DNA of 64,000 bases. Source: a virus. Shown piece after piece: positions 32,470-39,634 of this stretch (positions are counted from its first letter, which is position 1; the number at the start of each line of letters is the position of its first letter). Where the stretch lies: positions 124,001 through 188,000 of IMG/VR virus record IMGVR_UViG_3300045999_008996; one strand, written 5' to 3'. The notes under the pieces are model-generated. The model saw only the letters and a list, made by a program, of their open reading frames with translations, made no database searches and was not told the origin of the DNA. The translations under genes were made by a program, and so were the position numbers.

Positions 32470-33549
32470 TCAACCGATTGCTGGAGCAGTGAGAGCAACA
32501 GGAGTTGCTTCGGCAGCAGCCAGGTCCAGTGGGAAATTATGAGCATTACGCTCGTGCATTACCTCCATTCCCAGTCCAGCACGATTAAGGACATCAGCCC
32601 AGGTGTTAACTACACGACCCTGACTATCAAGCAGAGACTGATTAAAGTTGAAGCCATTCAAATTGAATGCCATCGTGGAAACACCAAGAGCAGTGAACCA
32701 GATGCCGACCACGGGCCAGGCAGCAAGGAAGAAGTGAAGTGAACGAGAGTTGTTGAACGAAGCGTATTGGAAGATTAGACGACCAAAGTAACCGTGAGCA
32801 GCAACAATGTTATAAGTCTCTTCTTCTTGACCAAACTTGTAACCATAGTTCTGTGACTCATTCTCAGTGGTTTCACGAACCAGTGAGGAAGTAACCAGAG
32901 AACCGTGCATCGCACTGAACAGAGAACCACCGAAGACACCAGCAACTCCAAGCATGTGGAAGGGGTGCATCAGGATATTATGTTCTGCCTGAAACACAAG
33001 CATGTAATTGAACGTACCAGAGATACCCAGGGGCATTGCGTCTGAGAAAGAACCTTGACCGAAAGGATAGACTAGGAATACGGCGCTTGCAGCAGCAACA
33101 GGTGCAGAGTAAGCAACGCAAATCCAGGGACGCATACCTAGGCGGTAAGAAAGTTCCCATTCACGACCCATGTAAGCATAGATGCCAATTAGAAAGTGGA
33201 ATACGACCAGTTGGAAAGGTCCTCCGTTATATAGCCACTCATCAAGTGAAGCGGCTTCCCAGATGGGGTAAAAGTGCAGTCCAATTGCGTTGGAAGAAGG
33301 AATCACAGCACCAGAGATGATGTTGTTTCCATACATGAGTGAACCAGCAACAGGTTCACGAATACCATCAATGTCCACGGGGGGAGCACCGATGAATGCG
33401 ATGATGAAGCAAGTGGTTGCTGCGAGCAATGTTGGAATCATCAAGGTTCCAAAATTGCCGATGTATATACGATTATCGGTAGAAGTAACCCAGTTGAGAT
33501 ACTTTTCCCAAAGATTTTCTTGTTGTTTTACTGAAATTGTAGCAGTCAT
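32470..33549 (-). CDS. psbA: Photosystem II D1 protein
   Basis: 359 residues from [17 protein letters not shown] (ATG 33547-33549); the 21 codons upstream lack D1 similarity. No intron. Five helices, [20 protein letters not shown], and the C-terminal [13 protein letters not shown] processing region. Residue 130 is Glu (YMGRE), the form associated with high-light D1:2. Replaces fast-turning host D1 during infection. Transcribed from TTGACG-N17-TATACT with a leader of about 160 bases containing three hairpins. Confidence 0.97.
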   Translation of the reverse strand: MTATISVKQQENLWEKYLNWVTSTDNRIYIGNFGTLMIPTLLAATTCFIIAFIGAPPVDIDGIREPVAGSLMYGNNIISGAVIPSSNAIGLHFYPIWEAASLDEWLYNGGPFQLVVFHFLIGIYAYMGREWELSYRLGMRPWICVAYSAPVAAASAVFLVYPFGQGSFSDAMPLGISGTFNYMLVFQAEHNILMHPFHMLGVAGVFGGSLFSAMHGSLVTSSLVRETTENESQNYGYKFGQEEETYNIVAAHGYFGRLIFQYASFNNSRSLHFFLAAWPVVGIWFTALGVSTMAFNLNGFNFNQSLLDSQGRVVNTWADVLNRAGLGMEVMHERNAHNFPLDLAAAEATPVALTAPAIG

Positions 33550-33571
33550 TTTTTTAAGAGAGTTAGTTAAG

Positions 33572-33670
33572 AGTTCGGGGGAACGAACTGATACAATTAT
33601 GCTCTGCGACACCCTCCATCGCAGATATGAAGGACGGATTTTACTTGCCCATTAGTCCTGGTGGGGCAAG
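33572..33670 (-). other. Three hairpins in the psbA leader
   Basis: Stems AGTTCG/CGAACT (33572-33589), TCTGCGA/TCGCAGA (33603-33625) and CTTGCCC/GGGCAAG (33644-33670) follow one another between promoter and start codon. They could control stability or light-dependent translation, by analogy only. Confidence 0.5.
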
Positions 33671-33719
33671 GTGTTTATGAGATTTGTTTATAAAACTTAA
33701 CAAACCTCATTACCTATTT

Positions 33720-33748
33720 AGTATAGGGCATCACTCAATTTTCGTCAA
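33720..33748 (-). promoter_or_regulatory. psbA promoter TTGACG-N17-TATACT
   Basis: Both hexamers 5/6 with 17-base spacing; the -35 lies in the last codons of the HNH gene. The downstream CTAAATA may act as a weak late element. Confidence 0.7.
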
Positions 33749-34370
33749 GTCCTTCTGGGGTCTTTTTTCTGGACCACTTGTGAAACTGGCAGTGCTTCTT
33801 CATACTCTCACTTCTTTTCTTATTACTTTCTTCACTAAAAACTTGTTGTGCTCTTTTATCTCTTATTTTCTGTTTACTCTCTTCACTATGATTTTTATTT
33901 TCACACCCTTTCTTTGGTCCTGGTTTGAGGTGTAGTTCATACCCAAATTTTGAACACTCCCGAATAGCCCTTTTAATTTGATGTTCTTTTAGTCCCAGCA
34001 AATCAGCAACTTCTTTTCTACTCATACCAGATTGTCTATATTTAAGAATAGAAAGTTCTTGCTGTGTTGGTTCTGTTTTTTTAGGTGGTCCTCCACCAAC
34101 TCTTACACCTTTCTTATTTTCAGTTCCATTTTTCTTTCTTGTTTCATATCCTTTTCTTGCCCACAAGACACTTTCATTTTCGTGGACTTCTGCGTGAAGT
34201 GCTGGATGATAAACATATAAGTGCTCTGGAATGTTTCTACCACCTTCACATCTTGGTGGATTATGGTGAACATCCATATCTTTCATTTGCTCATCAGTAA
34301 GTCCATAGTGCTGTTGAGCAACTTTACGATAGTTATGTTTATCAGTAGAGAGAACAATAGCAGAGCACAT
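33735..34370 (-). CDS. HNH homing endonuclease beside psbA
   Basis: 211 residues from MCSAIVLSTDKHNYRKVAQ (ATG 34368-34370, GGAG six bases before). DVHHNPPRCEGGRNIPEHLY and HPALHAEVH form the HNH core; a helix-turn-helix SRKEVADLLGLKEHQIKRAI and NUMOD3-like HSEESKQKIRDKRAQQ follow. Such enzymes near psbA (for example F-CphI of S-PM2) promote spread of the psbA region. The start region is held in a 12-bp hairpin with a late-like element in its loop. Confidence 0.85.
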   Translation of the reverse strand: MCSAIVLSTDKHNYRKVAQQHYGLTDEQMKDMDVHHNPPRCEGGRNIPEHLYVYHPALHAEVHENESVLWARKGYETRKKNGTENKKGVRVGGGPPKKTEPTQQELSILKYRQSGMSRKEVADLLGLKEHQIKRAIRECSKFGYELHLKPGPKKGCENKNHSEESKQKIRDKRAQQVFSEESNKKRSESMKKHCQFHKWSRKKTPEGLDEN

Positions 34371-34410
34371 AAAAAACTCCAAACCTACTATTATTTAGGT
34401 AGGTTTGGAG
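34371..34410 (-). promoter_or_regulatory. 12-bp hairpin: terminator covering the HNH ribosome binding site
   Basis: Stem CTCCAAACCTAC/GTAGGTTTGGAG with a 10-base loop, then TTTTTTATG on the minus strand. The GGAG of the 3' arm is the ribosome binding site for the HNH ATG. The loop reads CTAAATAATA, close to a late promoter. Confidence 0.7.
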
Positions 34411-34444
34411 TTGTAATGAAGTTTATGTTAGTATTTCGTAATAA

Positions 34445-34804
34445 TCAACCAATAATACTATCTCTCCACTCTTCACTCATATTCACCATAATTGCTTCTG
34501 CTGCTTCTGTTGTTTCAGCATATCCTTCGTCAAGAAGATGTGAGAGGATGATGTCGTAAATATCTACTTGTTCTTTTTGAGTTCCTTTTTTGCGTGGATG
34601 CTTTTTAAGAAACTCTTGTGCTTGGGATGCTTTTTTTCGTTTTTGAGAAGCACTTCTAAACCTTTCTAGGTTCGCATCAATATCTCTATTAAATTTGTTT
34701 ACCCTTTCTTCATAATCATCTTGTTTTTTAAAACCACCCAAACCCTCATTCATAACAACTTCCATATATGCTTCTTGAAGACTACGAAAATTTTGTGCGT
34801 CCAT
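34445..34804 (-). CDS. Conserved cyanophage protein, late
   Basis: 119 residues from MDAQNFRSLQEAYMEVVMNE; the start is fixed by the perfect late promoter 20 bases upstream. The C-terminus VDIYDIILSHLLDEGYAETT, EAAEAIMVNMSEEWRDSIIG is a compact helical module frequent in T4-like marine phages. Late promoter suggests a virion or assembly role. Ends just before the HNH hairpin. Confidence 0.75.
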   Translation of the reverse strand: MDAQNFRSLQEAYMEVVMNEGLGGFKKQDDYEERVNKFNRDIDANLERFRSASQKRKKASQAQEFLKKHPRKKGTQKEQVDIYDIILSHLLDEGYAETTEAAEAIMVNMSEEWRDSIIG

Positions 34805-34823
34805 TCTACTAATACTTTTTAGA

Positions 34824-34831
34824 TATTTATA
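34824..34831 (-). promoter_or_regulatory. Late promoter TATAAATA (minus)
   Basis: Perfect consensus, 20 bases before the MDAQNF gene, and six bases from an oppositely directed late element. Confidence 0.75.
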
Positions 34832-34837
34832 TTTTTT

Positions 34838-34845
34838 CATAAATA
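34838..34845 (+). promoter_or_regulatory. Late promoter CATAAATA (plus)
   Basis: Matches NATAAATA; 25 bases before the GTG of the plus-strand gene. Forms a bidirectional late promoter with 34824-34831. Confidence 0.65.
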
Positions 34846-34870
34846 TCATTGTATCATTTGGGACAGTGCA

Positions 34871-34984
34871 GTGGCAAAGTCTGCAAACAAAGGCAAGAAG
34901 GGTTCCGCTGGCGGTAAGCAATCTAAACAAAATCAAGGTAATGCGACTGCGAAAAAGGCAAAGAACGGCGGCAAGAAGAAGTGA
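34871..34984 (+). CDS. Very basic small protein, 37 aa, GTG start
   Basis: GTG at 34871; product (V/M)AKSANKGKKGSAGGKQSKQ then a Lys-rich tail to KNGGKKK. Only Lys, Gly, Ala, Asn, Gln and Ser dominate, as in DNA-condensing or histone-like packaged peptides. Late promoter upstream supports packaging into the virion (inference). Confidence 0.6.
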   Translation: MAKSANKGKKGSAGGKQSKQNQGNATAKKAKNGGKKK

Positions 34985-34987
34985 TAT

Positions 34988-35179
34988 ATGCCACGCGAAT
35001 GGAATACTCCCAAGCGTGAGCGATGGAACGCACCAATACATAATATTCTAAAAGCAATTGATAATCACACTCAAGAATACTTCAAGAGTGGTGATGTTTG
35101 GCATCTAGAAAAAGCAGATATGTTAAGGAAATATCTTCACGAACTTAAGACCTGGATACATAAACAAGAAGGAAGATGA
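34988..35179 (+). CDS. Hypothetical protein, 63 aa
   Basis: MPREWNTPKRERWNAPIHNI then a helical, basic-acidic body ending WIHKQEGR. Three bases after the basic peptide and ATGA-coupled to the next ORF. Function unknown. Confidence 0.7.
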   Translation: MPREWNTPKRERWNAPIHNILKAIDNHTQEYFKSGDVWHLEKADMLRKYLHELKTWIHKQEGR

Positions 35180-35295
35180 ATGAAATAGTTTGGTCAGTGA
35201 ATATTATGCTCGCTATTGGAATGATTGGAGTTGCTTGGATAATTTATAAAATTTTACTTTTTGCAAATCAAGAAAATGAAAGCGATCATAGTTGA
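35176..35295 (+). CDS. Single-span membrane protein, 39 aa
   Basis: MNEIVWSVNIMLAIGMIGVA then WIIYKILLFANQENE: one membrane helix with acidic tail. ATGA overlap with the preceding gene. Late operon next to lysis enzymes, so a holin- or spanin-like role is conceivable. Confidence 0.55.
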   Translation: MNEIVWSVNIMLAIGMIGVAWIIYKILLFANQENESDHS

Positions 35296-35431
35296 GTTTT
35301 TAATTCTTGCTCGTCTTTTAACTCATGATTGGATAATGCTTGAGAATAGAAGACCTATTCCTAAAAGACAACCACCAGAAATAATTCGTTTTATTCGTAG
35401 ACCTGCTAAAAGAGGTAGAAAACTAAAATGA
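35276..35431 (+). CDS. Basic hypothetical protein, 51 aa
   Basis: MKAIIVEFLILARLLTHDWI then Arg/Pro-rich tail (NRRPIPKRQPPEIIRFIRRP). Overlaps the previous gene by 20 bases and couples to the next through ATGA. Hydrophobic N-terminus, strongly basic C-terminus. Confidence 0.55.
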   Translation: MKAIIVEFLILARLLTHDWIMLENRRPIPKRQPPEIIRFIRRPAKRGRKLK

Positions 35432-35688
35432 AAAATATCAGTTCATTCACAGCAATTAGGTTAATAATTCTTGGATGGTCTGCTACTTTATTGACACTAA
35501 ACTATATGGATTACTTAAAAAAAATGGATGCTACTTTCATAGCATCCGTATTTACTTCTGCACTAGCAACTTTTGGAGTTGATGCAGCTAACAAAAAATC
35601 AAAGACCAGCCTTGATAAATCTGTAGATTGTGATGCCTGCAGATCCAAGAGTAGCAAAGAGAGCACCCAAACTACTGAAGAAACCTGA
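35428..35688 (+). CDS. Two-span membrane protein, holin-like candidate, 86 aa
   Basis: MKNISSFTAIRLIILGWSAT (TM1 about 7-26) and ATFIASVFTSALATFGVDAA (TM2 about 35-54), then a charged Ser/Lys/Thr-rich tail. Size and topology fit a class II holin, and it lies near the lysozyme/peptidase genes, but this is inference. Its 3' end overlaps an open antisense frame by 90 bases. Confidence 0.55.
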   Translation: MKNISSFTAIRLIILGWSATLLTLNYMDYLKKMDATFIASVFTSALATFGVDAANKKSKTSLDKSVDCDACRSKSSKESTQTTEET

Positions 35689-35916
35689 TATCTTTTCTTC
35701 CAAAGGTTTTCTTTCTACGTGAAATAACTCTCTATTATCATATATCCATTGCCACATAGATATTCTCATATCTTCTGGAACTAATGGATCAATCCAGGAA
35801 CTAATTTCACTTTCTCTATCTCCAACAAGGATTCCGCTTTTATTGTAAGTGCGTATTCTTGTAATATTGTATTCACCAGTATAATCTACTTGTTTGTCAG
35901 CAATTTCATCAGCAAC
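35599..35916 (-). other. In-frame 105-codon extension after an amber stop
   Basis: Immediately after the TAG of the 153-aa gene the same frame stays open for 105 codons (VADEIADKQVDYTGEYNITR to a TGA at 35599-35601), with a plausible protein including SSWIDPLVPEDM and SGFFSSLGALFATLGSAG. The first in-frame ATG is 50 codons in. It is either stop read-through, a nonsense-split gene, or a sequencing error. Confidence 0.55.
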
Positions 35917-36378
35917 CTAAAAGTCAATATCTGCTTGAACACGCTCATAATGAGTTTTCATAAAAGTAACATCCAATTCAACATCACCGTTTTCTGGTCT
36001 ATAAGGATGTGAAACACCATTCACACAAACTTCAAGTGTTCCTGGATGTAGTTTATTTTGAGTTGGGAATACTTGGCAGATTAATGGTTTAGGAATCAAC
36101 CAGGATGTTTTCGTTAAAGCAAAGTATGGAATTCCAATAGAGAGAGTAATTGGTATTCCAAAAGCAAGTATTCTTTTTCGGTGACTGTTAATTATCGTCT
36201 GGGCAGCTTCACCAAGATCTTTTGTTCTAGCAGCGTGGATTACCAAAAGATTACGAAACGATTGTAGTCTTTTACGAAATCCAAGTTCATATTGCGATTC
36301 TTCAGCAACAAGTATCATATTATCCAGCTTCTGTAACAAGACCACATGATCTGTGTTGTTACATTGCTCGGCGGGCAT
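35917..36378 (-). CDS. Membrane-anchored hypothetical protein, 153 aa before TAG
   Basis: MPAEQCNNTDHVVLLQKLDN, a basic helix (FRKRLQSFRNLLVIHAARTK), one membrane helix RILAFGIPITLSIGIPYFAL and a beta-rich C-terminal half with HPGTLEVCVNGVSHPYRPEN. Ends ADIDF-TAG, then the frame continues. Sits next to the lysozyme gene. If extended it has 259 residues and a second hydrophobic segment. Role unknown; envelope or lysis function is a guess. Confidence 0.65.
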   Translation of the reverse strand: MPAEQCNNTDHVVLLQKLDNMILVAEESQYELGFRKRLQSFRNLLVIHAARTKDLGEAAQTIINSHRKRILAFGIPITLSIGIPYFALTKTSWLIPKPLICQVFPTQNKLHPGTLEVCVNGVSHPYRPENGDVELDVTFMKTHYERVQADIDF

Positions 36379-36422
36379 TTATTTAATACTAGACGATATG
36401 ACTATTTATTGATTGTAACAAA

Positions 36423-36881
36423 TTATGAAAACCAAAGTTTACCTTCTGCAACTCTTCTTCTCTTCAATCCCGCTTCCACACTTGTTCCTGGGTTATGATA
36501 AAGATATAAAGCATCAGGTACCTTAGTCCATTCTTTATTTTTAAGAACTCTGGTTATGGTATTAAAATTGGAAGACCCGTAAAAACCAGCACCAAGATTA
36601 TAAGCAAAAGAAAGAAGTGCTCCTTTTTGATTTTCATTCATTTCACTCCAGTAAGGTATTCTTTGTAGTGATGGCAAAAATCTATTCTTTAAATCAAATT
36701 CAAGTAGAGTGTCTGCATACTTTTGAGTAATCACTCTACCTATTTTGAAGGGTGTCCCATCAAAGTCTTTAGTGCTTCCCCAACCAATTGTAATCGGCGG
36801 TCCTTTTGTTAAAGGATCTGGATAAGCATTTAAATGACATCCTTCAAACTCTTTGATTAAATTAATGCCAACCAACGGCAC
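36423..36881 (-). CDS. T4-type lysozyme (GH24), probably made as a frameshift fusion
   Basis: 152 residues if started at GTG 36879-36881. GINLIKEFEGCHLNAYPDP (catalytic Glu in FEG), ITIGWGSTKD, and QKGALLSFAYNLGAGFYGSS identify the endolysin/GH24 muramidase family. There is no ATG and no SD; the frame is open from just after the slippery site A AAA AAG of the peptidase gene. Product may therefore be only the C-terminal domain of a peptidase-lysozyme polyprotein. Confidence 0.85.
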   Translation of the reverse strand: MPLVGINLIKEFEGCHLNAYPDPLTKGPPITIGWGSTKDFDGTPFKIGRVITQKYADTLLEFDLKNRFLPSLQRIPYWSEMNENQKGALLSFAYNLGAGFYGSSNFNTITRVLKNKEWTKVPDALYLYHNPGTSVEAGLKRRRVAEGKLWFS

Positions 36882-36923
36882 TTCATTGGCATTATTAATG
36901 TTAGTTGGCGCTTCTACTTTTTT
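36867..36923 (-). promoter_or_regulatory. -1 programmed frameshift signal: A AAA AAG plus stem-loop
   Basis: Slippery heptamer at 36917-36923 (zero frame GCA AAA AAG TAG). A 7-base spacer (36910-36916) contains the stop, followed by a 10-bp stem (36900-36909 with 36867-36876, one G-U pair, 23-base loop). The -1 frame reads GTA GAA GCG CCA and leads without stop into the lysozyme. Confidence 0.75.
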
Positions 36924-37609
36924 GCATCAAAAATACGACCCCAACCAGTCTTATCTCTTCCTTTTTCTAACCAACGATAAGTAAGGTCTGACTTTTTATA
37001 GACTGAACCTTTACCATTCGTAACTGGTCCAGTGTAACCATCGTTTAGAGAACCATAAGGATCGTTAACAACGTAGTCCTCACCTTTCTTTCCAATCACT
37101 ACAACCATGTGCCCGCCAGTAGGATTAGATAAAGAGCCGCGGTGCAGGATACCAATAACGACAGGTCTCCCAGCAGATAACTCACGATCAAGATCAACAA
37201 ACCCAAGATTGTAACTAAAGCGTGACTTAATTCCATAATTTTCCAGAACTTTTGTCTGGACGGTGTGATCAGTTGAATCACCAATCGCAAAAACTTTTTG
37301 GACATAGGCATCATCGCCTTTTGCTCCTTGAAGCGTACCTGGTTTGAAATACTCTAGGCACATCGCACAAGCAGATGAGTTGCAAGTTCTTTGTGCATCT
37401 CTATAATTATCTGTTTGTGGATAAAAAGGAACAGGAAGAACTCCAGGAACAGTTGGTTTTGTTCTATAAATTCTAACCCAATTAGAAGTGTCTTCAAGCA
37501 AATCTGGGTTCTTACTTACAAGATCAACCTCAAATTGTTCTACAGCAGCAACATGCTTTGGATTGTTCTCATCATAATGTTTAAAAAAGTTATGAAGATC
37601 TACTCTCAT
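36914..37609 (-). CDS. C39-like cysteine peptidase
   Basis: 231 residues. Catalytic Cys in RTCNSSACAMCLEYF, His in TGGHMVVVIGKKG and Asp in YVVNDPYGS form the papain-like triad of the C39-like peptidase family. N-terminal 55 residues are a separate helical part. Likely cleaves peptide crosslinks of peptidoglycan during lysis or entry. Late promoter upstream. The last two Lys codons are the -1 slippery site. Confidence 0.8.
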   Translation of the reverse strand: MRVDLHNFFKHYDENNPKHVAAVEQFEVDLVSKNPDLLEDTSNWVRIYRTKPTVPGVLPVPFYPQTDNYRDAQRTCNSSACAMCLEYFKPGTLQGAKGDDAYVQKVFAIGDSTDHTVQTKVLENYGIKSRFSYNLGFVDLDRELSAGRPVVIGILHRGSLSNPTGGHMVVVIGKKGEDYVVNDPYGSLNDGYTGPVTNGKGSVYKKSDLTYRWLEKGRDKTGWGRIFDAKK

Positions 37610-37631
37610 TGTCTCTATTAATTAGATATTT

Positions 37632-37639
37632 TATTTATT
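37632..37639 (-). promoter_or_regulatory. Late promoter element AATAAATA
   Basis: Matches NATAAATA, in the T-tract just past the peroxiredoxin terminator, 23 bases before the peptidase ATG. Confidence 0.6.
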
Positions 37640-37665
37640 AAAAAAGCGTCCTTTCGGACGCTTTT
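37640..37665 (-). terminator. Terminator of the peroxiredoxin/hli/petF operon
   Basis: 10-bp stem AAAAGCGTCC/GGACGCTTTT with GAAA tetraloop on the minus strand and T-run. Confidence 0.9.
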
Positions 37666-37673
37666 GAGTATCT

Positions 37674-38201
37674 TCAAACAGTTGCAGTTTCTCGAACTGT
37701 AGATTTTACATAATCCAGAACATTCTCTGGAGTAGTTGCTTCGTAAGGGTCACTGTCTGCATTGTCTCGCTGACCTGCCTCAACGAATAGTTTTTCGATG
37801 ATTCCGTTATCCACGACTGCAGCATAACGCCAAGAGCGGTCGCCGAAACCAAGGTTAGACTTATTGACGAGCATACCCATAGAGCGTGTGAAGTAAGCAT
37901 TTCCGTCTGGGATAAGTTTTACGTTCTTGATGTTCTGATCTTGTCCCCAAGCATTCATTACAAACCCATCATTAACAGAGATGCAGTAAATAGCGTCGAT
38001 GCCACTACCAATAAAGTCTTCGTATTTCTCTTCGAATCCAGGAAGCTGATAGGAACTGCAAGTAGGAGTGAAAGCACCAGGCAGACTAAACAAGACCACA
38101 CGCTTTCCATCGAAAAGTTCTGCAGTTGTGCAATTTACAAACTCTCCATTCTCGCGGAATACAAATTCAACTTGAGGAACTTGGTATTGTTCTTTACGCA
38201 T
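37674..38201 (-). CDS. Peroxiredoxin (Prx5-type)
   Basis: 175 residues from MRKEQYQVPQVEF; GGAGG six bases upstream fixes this start over the longer 38246 one. Peroxidatic Cys in PGAFTPTCSSYQLPGFEEK; resolving region SRDxx-type ending AGQRDNADSDPYEATTPENV. Reduces H2O2 and organic peroxides, fitting the photosynthesis and oxidative-stress cassette of hli and ferredoxin upstream. Confidence 0.9.
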   Translation of the reverse strand: MRKEQYQVPQVEFVFRENGEFVNCTTAELFDGKRVVLFSLPGAFTPTCSSYQLPGFEEKYEDFIGSGIDAIYCISVNDGFVMNAWGQDQNIKNVKLIPDGNAYFTRSMGMLVNKSNLGFGDRSWRYAAVVDNGIIEKLFVEAGQRDNADSDPYEATTPENVLDYVKSTVRETATV

Positions 38202-38250
38202 TTTAACCTCCATAGTATTTTCTTTTTTCTTAAAAATATTAAACATTAAT

Positions 38251-38358
38251 TCACCAGATTCCTGGAATGATTTGTCCAGTAAGGGCATAAGAACCCATTG
38301 CGGCAACAATACCAATCATTGCTGCCCAACCATTAATACGTTCTGCGCGTTCGTTCAT
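38251..38358 (-). CDS. hli: High-light-inducible protein, 35 aa
   Basis: MNERAERINGWAAMIGIVAA then MGSYALTGQIIPGIW. Contains the E.INGWAAMIG..A chlorophyll-binding helix of cyanobacterial Hli proteins. Binds chlorophyll or carotenoid and protects PSII assembly. Minimal version without a long N-terminus. Confidence 0.9.
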   Translation of the reverse strand: MNERAERINGWAAMIGIVAAMGSYALTGQIIPGIW

Positions 38359-38370
38359 TGTTTTTCTCCT

Positions 38371-38556
38371 TTAGTTTACTTTAGAATAGATAGAAGTTTC
38401 ACCATAATCACGGTGAATTTTGTAACCAACAACTGCACCCTTAGTATTCATAAGTGCAGGCATAAAGACAATTGTGAAGAATACTGCTGGTGCTCCAATA
38501 AACAGAGCAGCAACAATCACATAATAAGTCAGCAGTTCAATTAGAGAGTGTTCCAT
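38371..38556 (-). CDS. Small membrane protein, 61 aa
   Basis: MEHSLIELLTYYVIVAALFI then GAPAVFFTIVFMPALMNTKG: one or two close membrane spans and a polar C-terminus. Overlaps the upstream gene. Companion of hli in many cyanophage operons; function unknown. Confidence 0.7.
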   Translation of the reverse strand: MEHSLIELLTYYVIVAALFIGAPAVFFTIVFMPALMNTKGAVVGYKIHRDYGETSIYSKVN

Positions 38557-38815
38557 TATAAGGGTGTTGTTGTTTGAGTTCAGGATTTGGTTGTGAAGGA
38601 ACAACTGGGTTCCTTGATTTGTTTTTAATTACGATGAAAGCATCGTTTTGATAAGATACAGTTCCAAATGGTTTTGCCCATTTTGGGTTTGCGTTTGGAC
38701 TAGTAGCAGTTCCTGTGACTGCTACTCCACCAATTTCAACTGAGATGTCATCATCTTTATCCCATCCAAGTGTTTGAAGTGCAATTGCAAATTGCCCTAG
38801 CATATCAGCACTCAT
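38537..38815 (-). CDS. Hypothetical protein, 92 aa
   Basis: MSADMLGQFAIALQTLGWDK, DDISVEIGGVAVTGTATSPN, ending in a Pro/Gln-rich tail. Acidic, beta-rich. Shares a base with the upstream stop. No family recognised. Confidence 0.65.
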   Translation of the reverse strand: MSADMLGQFAIALQTLGWDKDDDISVEIGGVAVTGTATSPNANPKWAKPFGTVSYQNDAFIVIKNKSRNPVVPSQPNPELKQQHPYNGTLSN

Positions 38816-39246
38816 CAGAATGCCTTTCCGAGAACATCACGAACTTCTGTTACAGAGTCATAATTATCTCCAGCAACAGAGATGATTGCTTGAGTATCAC
38901 GGCACCAGACAAGCACTTTCATATTACCAACTGTTGCCCATTGTGAATTACTATTGCTATCAGACATATCACGAGCACCAAGTTCAAAAAACTTAGAGCG
39001 AGCAGTATTCCGACAAGCAATGTTATTTGGAGTGGAACGAACACCAAGAGACATTGAAGGGGGAGTAGATCCTCCAGAACTAAGAGCACCAAACGTAGCA
39101 GCAGTGCGACCACCAACTTCAGATTTAACTGGTGCAGATGCCATTACAACTGGTTTTGGTGAAGTAACTTCTTCAGCAAGAATTGGAGCACAAAAAGGAG
39201 TAACAGGAATTGCTACGGCAGCAGCAAGAAGAATATTATTAATCAT
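38815..39246 (-). CDS. Secreted hypothetical protein with signal peptide, 143 aa
   Basis: Start at [20 protein letters not shown], a signal peptide ending near ILAEE; the petF stop overlaps the ATG. The mature part is Ser/Thr/Ala-rich, with CRNTARSKFFELGARDMSDS and VGNMKVLVWCRDTQAIISVA, two Cys that may pair. Likely periplasmic. No family named. Confidence 0.7.
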   Translation of the reverse strand: MINNILLAAAVAIPVTPFCAPILAEEVTSPKPVVMASAPVKSEVGGRTAATFGALSSGGSTPPSMSLGVRSTPNNIACRNTARSKFFELGARDMSDSNSNSQWATVGNMKVLVWCRDTQAIISVAGDNYDSVTEVRDVLGKAF

Positions 39247-39539
39247 CACAGATTCTCTTCCTGTTCGGCGAGAATTACACAATCACTTGTGGGATAAGCA
39301 ACGCAAGTGAGAACCCAACCTTCTGCTTGTTGGTCATCATCAAGAAACGATTGTTCTTCGTTGTCAACTGTGCCGCTAATGAGTTTCCCAGCACAGGCAG
39401 AGCAAGCACCTGCCTTACATGATGAAGGGAGGTCAACACCTGCCTCTTCTGCTGCTTCAAGGATATATTGGTCATCAGCACATTGGATAGTAGTTTCAGT
39501 GCCATCAGGAGATTGGAGAGTGACGTTAAAAGTAGCCAT
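39246..39539 (-). CDS. petF: Plant-type 2Fe-2S ferredoxin
   Basis: 97 residues with CKAGACSAC (Cys41, 46, 49) and LTCVAYP (Cys79), the four ligands of the plant-type ferredoxin. Takes electrons from PSI and could feed ribonucleotide reductase, bilin synthesis or other reductases during infection. TAATG coupling with a 28-aa membrane peptide upstream. Confidence 0.95.
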   Translation of the reverse strand: MATFNVTLQSPDGTETTIQCADDQYILEAAEEAGVDLPSSCKAGACSACAGKLISGTVDNEEQSFLDDDQQAEGWVLTCVAYPTSDCVILAEQEENL

Positions 39540-39625
39540 TAGTAAGTCTCACAAAGTTTTTCTACGGATGCTGCCAACAGAACGAAGAAGGCAACGGATG
39601 TCATTGTAAACAAGAGTGAAGTCAT
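39539..39625 (-). CDS. Membrane micropeptide before petF, 28 aa
   Basis: [20 protein letters not shown] then VEKLCETY. One hydrophobic segment; the stop overlaps the petF ATG (TAATG). Translation coupling supports reality. Confidence 0.55.
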   Translation of the reverse strand: MTSLLFTMTSVAFFVLLAASVEKLCETY

Positions 39626-39634
39626 TGTCAAGTC

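Noticed and set aside
32470-33549. Intron in psbA
   Set aside because: D1 is continuous at full length, unlike the intron-bearing copy in some cyanophages.
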